NCBI GenBank assembly: GCA_050996405.1
Contig: JBPCRW010000146.1
Coordinates: 1 to 22,708, forward strand
DNA from: JBPCRW01 sp050996405
GTDB taxonomy: Bacteria; Acidobacteriota; Blastocatellia; Pyrinomonadales; Pyrinomonadaceae
Direction of reading: 5' to 3'
Length of the DNA stretch: 22,708 nucleotides
Part shown: positions 8,405-16,512 of the stretch, in pieces
Layout of the letters: every line of letters begins with the position of its first letter
Numbering within the stretch: position 1 is the first letter of the stretch
Position numbers and translations under genes: made by a program
Notes under the pieces: model-generated
The model's input: the letters and a program-made list of their open reading frames with translations, nothing else
Told to the model about the DNA's origin: nothing
The model's database searches: none

Positions 8405-9229
8405 ATGATGCTTTTACTTTTGCAAAATTCCGAAGTTGTCAATTCACCGATTACGGATGTCTCGTGGCTCGACCTTTCTCTGGCTTTCGGGCTGATTTTG
8501 ATTGCGGTCGGCATTTCCCGATGGCAGAGTTTGGGTCTTGTCAGAGATTTCGTTATCGGAGCGATTCGCACCGTCGTCCAACTGGTTCTGGTCGGCTACG
8601 CGCTGGTTTATATTTTCGCGTTTGACCGATGGTATATCACGCTCTCCGCACTATTGCTGATGCTGGTCGTGGCGACGGGCGCGGCGGCGCGGCGCGGGCA
8701 GAAAAAAGCCGGTCGTGAACTTCAATGGATTATAGGTTTGGCGATGCTGCTCGGTTCGAGTTTCACGCTCGTTTATATTACGACGCTGGTCGTTCGCGTC
8801 CGTCCGTGGCACGACCCGCGTTATCTGATTCCGCTTTTTGGAATGATTGTCGGCAGCGCGATGAACGGCGCGTCAATTGCGGTCGAACGCCTCGCCGGAG
8901 AAATGGAAGCGCGAGCGGGCGAAATTGAAGCCTATCTCGCACTCGGCGCGAATTACCGGCAAGCGTCCGAGCAACCCGTCCGGCAGGCACTTCGAGCGTC
9001 CTTGATTCCAACTGTCAACGGTTTAATGGTCGTCGGCATCGTTACCTTGCCCGGAATGATGACCGGACAGATTCTCGCCGGTTCGTCGCCTCTGACCGCC
9101 GTTCGTTATCAAATCGTCGTCGTCTTTATGCAGGCGGCAGCAGTCGCTATCACAACTTCAATTGTCACTCTCTGGTATCGAAAGACGTTCTTTACCACCG
9201 CGCTCCAACTTAAAACCCACCGCGACTGA
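8405..9229 (+). CDS. fetB: ABC exporter permease, FetB/YbbM (UPF0014) family
   Basis: Inner-membrane permease of 274 residues with about seven hydrophobic segments. The UPF0014 hallmark is clear: GMIVGSAMNGASIAVERL, a cytoplasmic coupling stretch (EIEAYLALGANYRQASEQPVRQAL), then IPTVNGLMVVGIVTLPGMMTGQILAG and the YQIVVVFM helix. It pairs with the preceding ATPase; its ATG follows the upstream stop codon directly (TAGATGATG), which implies translational coupling. The short C-terminal tail is cytoplasmic. Family membership is secure; metal (iron) export is by analogy with E. coli. Confidence 0.92.
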   Translation: MMLLLLQNSEVVNSPITDVSWLDLSLAFGLILIAVGISRWQSLGLVRDFVIGAIRTVVQLVLVGYALVYIFAFDRWYITLSALLLMLVVATGAAARRGQKKAGRELQWIIGLAMLLGSSFTLVYITTLVVRVRPWHDPRYLIPLFGMIVGSAMNGASIAVERLAGEMEARAGEIEAYLALGANYRQASEQPVRQALRASLIPTVNGLMVVGIVTLPGMMTGQILAGSSPLTAVRYQIVVVFMQAAAVAITTSIVTLWYRKTFFTTALQLKTHRD

Positions 9230-9316
9230 AAATAATCGAGAGGCTTTTAATTAAATCCGCGTTTCGATGAGTAATAGTTTTCTGAATATAAAATTGAAAT
9301 GTATAATCGTAATTTA

Positions 9317-9634
9317 TTATCCTCTCAACTTTACCGCCGTCCCGTAAGCTAAAACTTCCGTCGCGCCTTTCGAGAATTCGGTAGAATCATATCTCATTCC
9401 GATTATCGCGTCCGCGCCGATTTCCAGAGCGTGCGTGACCATTCTGTTTGAGGCTTCCATTCGCGCATTTTCGCAAACGTGCGTAAATTCTTCAATGTTG
9501 CCGCCGACGATTGATTTCAAACCGCCGACAATTCCGCGTCCGATGCCGGTCGCGCGCACGACGATGCCGCGCACCACTCCGAAATACTCGACAATTTCTT
9601 TTCCCGCTATCTCGTTTCCGGTTGTAATTACCAT
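9317..9634 (-). CDS. YbjQ/UPF0145-family putative heavy-metal-binding protein
   Basis: A 105-residue protein of the YbjQ family, complete and typical in length. It shows ITTGNEIAGKEIVEYFGVVRGIVVR at the start, a glycine-rich middle (GIGRGIVGGLKSIVGGNIEEF), the ENARMEASNRMVTHALEIGADAIIGMRYD helix-turn region, and a short C-terminal strand ending GTAVKL. Family members form pentamers in crystal structures; their role is not established. A strong GGGAG site lies eight bases ahead of the ATG. It is 54 bases downstream of the D-aminoacylase gene and may share its transcript. Confidence 0.92.
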   Translation of the reverse strand: MVITTGNEIAGKEIVEYFGVVRGIVVRATGIGRGIVGGLKSIVGGNIEEFTHVCENARMEASNRMVTHALEIGADAIIGMRYDSTEFSKGATEVLAYGTAVKLRG

Positions 9635-9688
9635 TTGATTTTCTCCCGTTCAACCATCGTGATTTGTATTTTAATCACTACCGGAATT

Positions 9689-11377
9689 TTAAGTAGAACC
9701 GGCAAACAAATCAAGTTTCGGCAGCAAAGGCTGATTGAAAAGCGCGGTTTGCGACGGCTTCAGACTGAAGCCTTTTCCGCGCAAGATTTGTCCGGCTTTC
9801 GCGCCCGTATGTTTGCCTTTTTCAATCGTGATTTGCCCGTTGACGATGACGTAATCAAAGCCCGTCGGGAATTGTTTCGGGTTTTGAAAAGTCGCCTTAT
9901 CCTGCACGGTGTCGGGGTCGAAAACAACGATGTCGGCGGCTGTGCCGGGACGCAAAATGCCGCGGTCCCAAAGCCCGAAAGTTTGCGCCGGAAGAGTGGT
10001 CATTTTGCGAACCGCTTCTTCCAAACTGACGAGTTTCTTCTCGCGCGTGTAAAGGGCGAGAACGCGGGCGTTGTTACCGAAAACTCTCGGATGCGGGCTG
10101 GATTCGCCGACAAGTTCCGCGACATCGGCATCGGCGGCGACCATCGTAAAAGGCTGGCGGAAAATTCTGTCCACGTCCGCATCCGACATTTTATGAACGA
10201 CCACGCCCGCGCCGCCTTTGAGTTTTATTTCGATTGCTAATTCGGCTTGCGCTTCGGCGGAAGAATCTTTTTTAACGAGCGCGGCAATTTCGTCCAATCG
10301 TTTCCCGTTAAAAGACGCATCGGGCGCGTAGCTCGAAATTTGCACGAACGATAAATCTTCAAAGCCCTGTCCGGCGGCGCGTTCGAGAATATCTTTTTTG
10401 ACGCGGGCGCGGGTTTCGGGATTCGTCAATCGCTCTTTGACTTTCGCCGCGCCGCCGTCAAACAGCCACGCCGGAAAGATAATGTCGAGCGTCGTCGCTC
10501 CGGCGGTATAGAGATACTGGTCAACCGTGACTTGCTGCCCGCGTTTTCTGGCATCTTCAACCAATTTAATAGTTTTCTCGCTCGCGCCCCAACGGTTTTT
10601 GGCGGAAATCTTGAAATGTGAAATTTCCACCGGACAACTCGCCTGTTCGCCGACTTCGAGCGATTCTTTGATTGCCTGTTCGACGGCGATTCCCTCATCG
10701 CGCATATGGGTCGTGTAAATTCCGCCGCTCGCCGCCGAGACTTTCGCCAGCGCGACGATTTCATCGGTTTTGGCGTAAATGCCGGGAACATATTCGAGTC
10801 CGGTTGAAAAACCGACCGCGCCGTCGCGCATTGATTGTGCGACCAACTCGCGCATTTTTTGTAATTCTTCCACCGTCGGCGGGCGGTCAAAATCGCCGTT
10901 CATTCCTTCGTGACGAATCGAATTATGACCGACGAGCGAACCGACATTAATCGAGATGCCTTGCTTTTCGAGTCCGGCAAACCACGCGCCGAGCGGAATT
11001 GCTGAAGTCCCGCAGTTGCCGGTGATGACCGATGTCACGCCCATTTGCAGATAGTTTTCCGCGAGCGGCATTTTCTCGATGCCGCCTTCGAGATGCCCGT
11101 GAACGTCTATAAAACCCGGAGACACAACTTTTCCGCGAGCGTCAATCACGCGGCTGGCGCGTTCCGGTTTGATACGCCCGATTTCAACAATCCGTCCGTC
11201 TTTTATCGCCACATCGCCGTAAAACCAGGGGTTTCCCGTGCCGTCCACGATGCGCCCGCCCGCGATTAGCAAATCGAATTCTTTTGCCTGCGTTTCAGTT
11301 TTCATAGCGTTGCCAAAAACATTTAAAAATAGTCCGAACAAAAGTAATAAAGCAAATCCTTTTTTGATGCTGTTCAT
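9689..11377 (-). CDS. Secreted N-acyl-D-amino-acid deacylase
   Basis: Amidohydrolase-superfamily D-aminoacylase of 562 residues that releases D-amino acids from N-acyl or peptide-like conjugates. An N-terminal hydrophobic segment (about 5-23) suggests export or lipid anchoring. Metal-site motifs are FIDVHGHLE (H93, H95), GNCG (Cys122), YTTHMRDE (His224) and ISHFK (His254); the catalytic Asp is expected in AADAD (416 or 418), followed by SPHPRVFGNNARVLALY. The protein closes with the GILRPGTAADIVVFDP and AGQILRGKGF motifs usual for the family. The active site looks complete. GAGAGG precedes the ATG. Nearby D-cysteine-desulfhydrase-like and serine-hydrolase genes fit D-amino-acid or peptidoglycan-peptide salvage. 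Confidence 0.93.
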   Translation of the reverse strand: MNSIKKGFALLLLFGLFLNVFGNAMKTETQAKEFDLLIAGGRIVDGTGNPWFYGDVAIKDGRIVEIGRIKPERASRVIDARGKVVSPGFIDVHGHLEGGIEKMPLAENYLQMGVTSVITGNCGTSAIPLGAWFAGLEKQGISINVGSLVGHNSIRHEGMNGDFDRPPTVEELQKMRELVAQSMRDGAVGFSTGLEYVPGIYAKTDEIVALAKVSAASGGIYTTHMRDEGIAVEQAIKESLEVGEQASCPVEISHFKISAKNRWGASEKTIKLVEDARKRGQQVTVDQYLYTAGATTLDIIFPAWLFDGGAAKVKERLTNPETRARVKKDILERAAGQGFEDLSFVQISSYAPDASFNGKRLDEIAALVKKDSSAEAQAELAIEIKLKGGAGVVVHKMSDADVDRIFRQPFTMVAADADVAELVGESSPHPRVFGNNARVLALYTREKKLVSLEEAVRKMTTLPAQTFGLWDRGILRPGTAADIVVFDPDTVQDKATFQNPKQFPTGFDYVIVNGQITIEKGKHTGAKAGQILRGKGFSLKPSQTALFNQPLLPKLDLFAGST

Positions 11378-11465
11378 TGATTTTTTCCTCTCTTAATGTA
11401 TTACACAGGATGGTCAAACTTTGTGCTTGACTGCTTATTTCATGGCTGACTCGTCGGCTGTGGGA

Positions 11466-11481
11466 CGCGGGAAATCCCGCG
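11466..11481. repeat. GC-rich hairpin after the dioxygenase gene
   Basis: CGCGGG-AAAT-CCCGCG, a perfect 6-bp inverted repeat with a four-base loop, nine bases beyond the stop of the dioxygenase gene on the minus strand. There is no T-tract, so it is only a possible terminator or mRNA-stabilising hairpin. The rest of the 112-base spacer (11378-11489) shows nothing else. Confidence 0.4.
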
Positions 11482-11489
11482 ATCAACCG

Positions 11490-12242
11490 CTAGCAATGTT
11501 TCATCGCCTCAACTATTGATCGCTCAATGACGTTTTGGGGCGATTGTAAGTTCATACGTCTTTTCATCGCGCACCGTGAATTACAAATGACTCGCGCTCG
11601 GTTAGAATAATTGTGTCCGCGACAATGCCAAGTATAAGGATTCATCAATACTACGTCGCCAGCCTTTCCGTTGATTTCGACTGTTTCGCCTTTGAAGCGG
11701 CGATTTTGCATGTAGTCATTTATACTTTTATGCGGAACGCCTCGCCCGCGCCGCTCTGCGGCTGCCATAAAACGGATTACATCTTTGTGCGAAGCCGTTT
11801 CAATAAAAGTTCCACCGCCCCAAGCCTTAATATCAGTGAACAGACATAAACAGATAACAGCATATTCGGGGTCGTCGAGCTGTTGGAGTGGTTCGCCGTC
11901 AATGTGCCAGCCATCTTCAGGCGCGACTTTTTCCTTCGGCGCGTGTCCGGGAAAACTAACGGGAAACCAGCCCCACTCCGTAATAGCCTGATAGTTACTC
12001 TTTCCCAAAAGGCTGTCAACACAACTCTCTAATTTTTTGCTCCAAAGACCTGAAAACGGGTCGTCGGAAAAATTCTCTTTGATGTGGATGTATCCGATTT
12101 CCCTATCTATATCTAATTCCGGGTCGTCAATCCGTTCAAGAACAAACTTTGCACATTGACGAGCAATGACGGGATTAAATGCTTTCTTAACTTGGAGAAA
12201 GCCATTGTGCAGAAATTCAGCTTTTTGTAATTGATTTAGCAT
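11490..12242 (-). CDS. Phytanoyl-CoA-dioxygenase-family Fe(II)/2-oxoglutarate oxygenase
   Basis: A 250-residue double-stranded beta-helix oxygenase. The iron triad is visible as HID (His113, Asp115) and the distal His206 in NPYTWHCRGHN; the 2-oxoglutarate-binding arginine is R216 or R218 in SNRARVICN. GDVVLMNPYTWH is the typical PhyH-family sequence before the second histidine. The N-terminal helix (LQKAEFLHNGFLQVKKAFNP) is also family-like. The substrate cannot be deduced; members hydroxylate lipids, small metabolites or antibiotics. AGGA precedes the ATG by seven bases. It stands alone between two exported hydrolases, and its codon choice seems less GC-biased than its neighbours, a weak hint of transfer. 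Confidence 0.85.
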   Translation of the reverse strand: MLNQLQKAEFLHNGFLQVKKAFNPVIARQCAKFVLERIDDPELDIDREIGYIHIKENFSDDPFSGLWSKKLESCVDSLLGKSNYQAITEWGWFPVSFPGHAPKEKVAPEDGWHIDGEPLQQLDDPEYAVICLCLFTDIKAWGGGTFIETASHKDVIRFMAAAERRGRGVPHKSINDYMQNRRFKGETVEINGKAGDVVLMNPYTWHCRGHNYSNRARVICNSRCAMKRRMNLQSPQNVIERSIVEAMKHC

Positions 12243-12329
12243 CCTTAATTCCTAGAGATAAACAGCCAACTTTGTATTTAACGGACATCCATTAAATCCA
12301 TTGGTTGAACTTTAAAATCATTTCATCTC

Positions 12330-13559
12330 TCATTTTTTGAACAGCGGAAAAATATTCTGAAAAAGATATTCTTTAATCTCGCGGTCGAGTTTTCTCGTGT
12401 CTTCATTCGGAGTCTTTTCCGTCGGCTCGGCGTTTGTATTATACGCCACCAGATATGCGGCGCGCGTTTCGGGATTTAGAAAGAAATGCGTCACGAAGGC
12501 GTTCTGCCCGCCGCTGTGTCCGATGAAATGCTGTCCGTAATTGTCTTCGATAAAATAGCTCAAACCCAGATAATCCTTCTCGTTTTTGCCATACTTGGAT
12601 TGAGGCAAAGTTATCTGCGGCTGCCACATTTCTTCGAGGCTCGAACGCTTTAAAACGCCGTCATAAACCGCCTGTTTGTTTGGGTCGCCCATTAAAAAAT
12701 CGAGATATTTGACCATATCCGGCAGAGGCGAATTCAGCCCGCCGTTGGAAACCGTTATCCCTGTGTCCACGTCGAATCGTCCCGGTGTCAAAACGCCGTC
12801 TTTGAGCCAATAGCTGTGCGAGCGATTTTTCAAAAGATGATACGGTGTGGCATCGAAATAACTCTGATACATTTCCAAAGGCTTGAAGATATTTTTGTCA
12901 ATATAAACTTCGTAATCGTCGTGCGTCAGAAGCTCGATAACGCGACCGAGAAAAATGACTCCGAGATTTGAATAGCTGTAACGGCTTCCCGGTTTAAATT
13001 CGATTTCGGTGTAAGGCATCATCGCCACAAGCCGCGACCAATACTGCGGCTCGTGCGGCTGCCACGCTTTGGTTTCGTCCTTCCAGGGAAACGACGGGTC
13101 GCGGAAACCCGAAGTGTGCGACATCAATTGACGAATCGTAATTTCGCTCAAATCGCCGTAAGGATCGTGAACGGGACGCAGTTCGGGAAGATATTTGATA
13201 ATCGGGTCGTCGAGTTTTAATAAACCTCTATCGCGCAACTGCATAATGGCGATGCCTGTAAAAGTTTTGGTAATCGAAGCCCAGTGATAAATGGTGTTCT
13301 CGTCAACGGGCTGCTTTTTCTCGATGTTCGCCGTCCCGTAAAAGTCTTTATCAACAATTTTATCGTCGTGAACGAGCATAAAACTGCTGCCGATAACACC
13401 GTTTTTCTTGAGCGATTGCTCGTAAAAACTTTTGAAGGCTTTCATCTGTTCGTCAAGTTTGCCGCTCTGCGCCCGGACTGGCAATGCCGTTAAAAGCAGA
13501 GAGCAGAGTAAAAGAAAACCGCCGGATTTGGCTATGATAATCGTTTTGTTAATTTTCAT
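12330..13559 (-). CDS. Secreted beta-lactamase-family (class C / DD-peptidase-like) serine hydrolase
   Basis: 409 residues with a signal peptide (about 1-30, ending VRAQ). The penicillin-binding fold motifs are present: SxxK as S95-I-T-K98 (HWASITKTFTGIAIMQL), YxN as Y196-S-N198 in YSYSNLGVIFLGRVIE, and HSGG at 348-351 in place of KTG. SHTSGFRDP and NGGLNSPLPDMVKYLDFL are also typical of this group. Such proteins include esterases, D-aminopeptidases and DD-carboxypeptidases; which one this is cannot be said. It acts in the periplasm. GGAG lies about ten bases before the ATG. It is followed in the same direction by the dioxygenase gene. Confidence 0.92.
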   Translation of the reverse strand: MKINKTIIIAKSGGFLLLCSLLLTALPVRAQSGKLDEQMKAFKSFYEQSLKKNGVIGSSFMLVHDDKIVDKDFYGTANIEKKQPVDENTIYHWASITKTFTGIAIMQLRDRGLLKLDDPIIKYLPELRPVHDPYGDLSEITIRQLMSHTSGFRDPSFPWKDETKAWQPHEPQYWSRLVAMMPYTEIEFKPGSRYSYSNLGVIFLGRVIELLTHDDYEVYIDKNIFKPLEMYQSYFDATPYHLLKNRSHSYWLKDGVLTPGRFDVDTGITVSNGGLNSPLPDMVKYLDFLMGDPNKQAVYDGVLKRSSLEEMWQPQITLPQSKYGKNEKDYLGLSYFIEDNYGQHFIGHSGGQNAFVTHFFLNPETRAAYLVAYNTNAEPTEKTPNEDTRKLDREIKEYLFQNIFPLFKK

Positions 13560-13602
13560 TTTAATATCGCTCCTTCAAAAAAAACGCTTTGCGTAAGATG
13601 AA

Positions 13603-14298
13603 CTATTTAATCTGTCCTTCAGCCGCTTTACGCAGAACGGCGGGGTTATACTGCACGCCGCCTTTAAAAACTATTTCCGTGTTACCGGCATCTTCGATGC
13701 GCGTCGCCGGATTGCCTGTGACGACGACTAAATCGGCGAATTTGCCGCGTTCGATGCTGCCCAGATCTTTTTCGCGCCGCATCACGGTTGCCGCAACTAA
13801 AGTCGCCGCGTGGATTGCCTGGACGGGAGTCAATCCCGCCGCAACCAGGTTTCTTAATTCTCGTTGCAGACCGTAACCGGGCGTTAAAGTGACAATCACG
13901 GGGTCAGTTCCGGCGATGATGATTCCGCCTTTGTCATATATTTTTTTGACGAACCGCATTTGCGTTTGAAGCGCGCCCAAAAGACATTCGTCGGCAGCCG
14001 GATTGCGTTTTGAAGACTGGCTGAGAAGTTTGGTTTGATAGGCTTGCGCTTCGGGGCTGTAATACTTCAACCAATCGGGCGTAACCGGCACGAAATCAGG
14101 ATGCAGCGATTGATATGTCACAATCGTCGGGTCAATTGCCACTTTTCTTTTGACGATTAAGTTAATTAGATTTTCGACCGTCGGACTGTTCAAATCGAGT
14201 TTCGCCAGCGTGCAGAATCTTTCCTGACCGCTGGCGGATTGGTCGGCTAATTCGCTCATCGCAAAGATGCCGTGTTCCAAACCGTCAATTCCGAACAA
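13603..14298 (-). pseudogene. Amidohydrolase (imidazolonepropionase-like), 5'-truncated remnant
   Basis: The frame encodes the central and C-terminal part of a secreted-type amidohydrolase: GIDGLEHGIFAMSEL (metal-ligand His region), VAIDPTIVTYQSLHPDF, GGIIIAGTDPVIVTLTPG (the usual metal Asp) and IERGKFADLVVVTGNP, ending VFKGGVQYNPAVLRKAAEGQIK. Relatives have about 430-480 residues. Here some 230 remain; the signal peptide, the first HxH metal site and the carboxylated-lysine region are missing. Only an unlikely TTG could serve as start. Just before GIDGLEHG the sequence switches to the end of another amidohydrolase fragment (14285-14578). I therefore read it as a deletion remnant, not a small gene. 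Confidence 0.75.
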
Positions 14299-14578
14299 AT
14301 TTCACGCGCTCCATCGCGTCGAAATCCTTCACGGGGTCGCCTTCGACGGCGATGATGTCGGCGAACGCGCCCGTCTTGATAACGCCGAGTCGCGGCTCGC
14401 CGAAAAGTCTTCCGGCGTTGATGGTCGCCCATTGCAGAATCTGCTCGGTTTTTATTCCCGCGTCGTGATAGGTGAATAAAACTCTTTTGGCGGCTTCGCC
14501 CTGCGGCACTTTTAAATCGAGATAATTATCCGAACCGGCGACGATGATGACACCGGCTTTGACGGCGCGCCGGAACAT
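14285..14578 (-). pseudogene. C-terminal fragment of a second amidohydrolase
   Basis: About 97 residues that match only the last part of an amidohydrolase: FRRAVKAGVIIVAGSDNYLDL (metal Asp), PQGEAAKRVLFTYHDAGI, ILQWATINAGRLFG and VIKTGAFADIIAVEGDPVKDFDAMERVKFV. It is cut on both sides. Upstream it runs directly out of the desulfhydrase gene, in a different frame. Downstream, after KFV, it stops and is joined to the middle of the other amidohydrolase at about 14288-14298. An ATG at 14578 happens to head the fragment, but no complete active site could be made. Confidence 0.7.
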
Positions 14579-15671
14579 CTTCCAGGTAATCCAGAATCTT
14601 TTCCCGATACGGAAACAGCGCGGGCGTGCCGCCGGTATGCCAGAACACGACATTGTCATCCTTTTTGAAATATCCTTTTTCAATCAGGTCAATCAAACCG
14701 ACCATCGCTCTGCCCGTATAAACCGGGTCGAGCAGAATACCTTCGGTTTCAGCGACCAGACGCAGAGCGCGGGCGGTTTCCTCGTTCAAAATTCCGTAGC
14801 CGTCTTTGACGTAATCGTCAAACACAATCACGCCTTCTTTCCCGCTATTCGCCGCTCCGAATTCCTTAAAAGTCTGCTCGGCGATAGTTTCGACGCAATG
14901 CTCCATCGCCCGTTTATCTTCCGAAACAGTGATGCCGACGACTTTTGTGTTTGGGCTGACAAGCCGCGCTCCGACCATCAATCCGGCTTGCGTGCTGCCC
15001 GAACCCGTCGCCAAAATGATGTAATCAGGCTTTACATTTTGAGTCTGCGTCTGCTCCAGAATCTCCAGAAAAGCGTTGACAAAACTAATTGCTCCCAGAG
15101 GTTTGGTCATCGAGCCTTCCGTCATCGAACCGCCAATCGGGGCGATATACGGATTGTTTCCCTTTCGTCTTTCCGCTTCGGCAACCTCTTCGATAAACTC
15201 TCCGATTTCGCCGAGTTCCATGATATTTTTCCCGCTTTCGACTTCGACGATTTTCACTTCTGAATCAAACAGTAAATCTATAAACAGATTGCCGTCCGTG
15301 TCGGCTGGAAGGTTCGGTCTTTTGAACAGAATCAGAATCGGTTTGATGCCGACTTTGCGGGCGGCGGCGGCGGTTTGCCGACACCAGTTCGACTGCACGC
15401 CCGCCCAGGTAATCACCGAATCGCACTTTTGGGCAAGCACGTCAGCCATAATAAAATCCAGCTTGCGCGCTTTGTTTCCGCCGAAAGCCAGTCCCGTCTG
15501 GTCGTCGCGTTTGACGAACAGATTTACTCCGCCGAGTCTGTTTGAAAGATTCTGCATTCTTTCCAGAGGGGTTGGCAAGTAAGAGCATAAATATCGCGGA
15601 AACCCGCCAATGAGGCTTTTTAATGATTCCTTCGACATCGCGCTATGTCCTGATAAAATAGCCGACTTCAT
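14526..15671 (-). CDS. D-cysteine desulfhydrase / ACC-deaminase-family PLP enzyme with run-on C-terminus
   Basis: Fold-type II PLP enzyme of the DcyD/AcdS family. D-cysteine desulfhydration to pyruvate, sulfide and ammonia is the likeliest role; ACC deaminase activity is the alternative. PLP Lys67 lies in FGGNKARKLDF. Also visible are WAGVQSNWCRQTAAAARKVG (substrate loop), the glycine-rich phosphate loop ATGSGSTQAGLMVG, LLDPVYTGRAMVGL and the terminal HTGGTPALFPY. I start at the ATG at 15671 (GGAG seven bases upstream), not the in-frame TTG at 15677. The normal protein should end near DYLE (about 14580). Instead the frame runs 17 residues into out-of-frame amidohydrolase sequence (DVPARRQSRCHHRRRFG) before a stop at 14526, so the native stop was lost in a deletion. 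All catalytic parts remain and the enzyme may still work. Confidence 0.88.
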   Translation of the reverse strand: MKSAILSGHSAMSKESLKSLIGGFPRYLCSYLPTPLERMQNLSNRLGGVNLFVKRDDQTGLAFGGNKARKLDFIMADVLAQKCDSVITWAGVQSNWCRQTAAAARKVGIKPILILFKRPNLPADTDGNLFIDLLFDSEVKIVEVESGKNIMELGEIGEFIEEVAEAERRKGNNPYIAPIGGSMTEGSMTKPLGAISFVNAFLEILEQTQTQNVKPDYIILATGSGSTQAGLMVGARLVSPNTKVVGITVSEDKRAMEHCVETIAEQTFKEFGAANSGKEGVIVFDDYVKDGYGILNEETARALRLVAETEGILLDPVYTGRAMVGLIDLIEKGYFKKDDNVVFWHTGGTPALFPYREKILDYLEDVPARRQSRCHHRRRFG

Positions 15672-15690
15672 TTTCAATCTCCAGTTATCT

Positions 15691-16512
15691 CTATTTCTGA
15701 TTATCGTTTCCTGTTACCGATTTACCTTCGGAATCAAATGATTCGACCGTTCCGTATTTTGCCAGCACGTCGCGGATTTCAGCGTCACCTGACCGACAAC
15801 TGCCAGTATCGCGTTGTTCGGCAGATAATGCGTGGAATGAAATCGCGCCAAATCTGCCGATGTTGTTTTCTTTAGCGAGTCGAGCGGCGGAGAAACAATG
15901 CCCGCCGGATGATTGACCGTAAATGGCGCGCGCAAACTGTTCCTGCGCCAGAAAATTAGGGTCTGTGCGCTCAAGCTATAACTGCGCGAAGGTGCGGGTT
16001 TTGTATTTTTCGACTTCATCCGCCGGAAAAACGGGATTGCGAATTACGTCGGCAAAGATGTCGAGCGCGCGGTCAACGTTCTGCACCAGTCCCGAAACGG
16101 TGATGGTAGATTTAAACGAAGACAAATCAGAATCGGCATTGAGCGTCGCGCCGAGTGATGCCGTTTGCTCGGCAATCTGGCGGCTCGTGCGCGTTTTCGT
16201 TCCTTCGCTAAGGAGGTCGGCGGTAAAATCCGCCAGCCCGCGATTATCGGTCGGGTCGGAAAGCCCGCCGCTTAAGATAACCATCTGCATCGTGAAAATC
16301 GGCACCTGGTCGTAGCCCTCCAGCACGATGACGCGCAAGCCGTTTTTCAAAGTCGCTTCTTTGGCTTTCGGCAAAGTTACTTTGAGAGTTTCACGGCTGA
16401 CCGGCGGCTCTTGCTTTTGCGCCGCGACGGGCTGCGCCGATAAAAGCAGCGCGGCAAGCGTGAAAGCGAAAATCGTTTTGCAATTTGTTCGGATTTTTGT
16501 TTGTAGATTCAT
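15691..16512 (-). pseudogene. M16-family peptidase-like protein (inactive-subunit type), broken
   Basis: The ATG at 16512 overlaps the stop of the upstream M16 gene (ATGA) with GAGAGG in front. A signal peptide and the first M16 domain follow (LKNGLRVIVLEGYDQVPIF, GLADFTADLLSEGTKTRTS). HxxEH is naturally absent, as in partner subunits. Three lesions are visible. First, TAG at 15976-15978, where AQL-stop-LERTDPNF implies a former CAG. Second, a one-base insertion at about 15915-15919, after which the shifted frame reads NHPAGIVSPPLDSLKKTT and HYLPNNAILAVVGQVTLK. Third, a junction at 15777-15789 from the mid-protein VVGQVTLK directly to the family's C-terminal end AEIRDVLAKYGTVESFDSEGK, which then runs to a stop at 15691. 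Roughly 200 residues are missing. Confidence 0.85.

Noticed and set aside
7930..8571. A 213-codon minus-strand open frame
   Set aside because: Antisense to the ABC ATPase and the start of the permease; serine/arginine-rich composition typical of a shadow frame.
9635..10240. A 201-codon plus-strand open frame
   Set aside because: It is antisense to the 3' part of the D-aminoacylase gene, shows no family motif, and arises from codon bias on the opposite strand.
14544..15263. A 239-codon plus-strand open frame
   Set aside because: Antisense to the desulfhydrase, whose PLP and glycine-loop motifs are clear; no recognisable protein on the plus strand.
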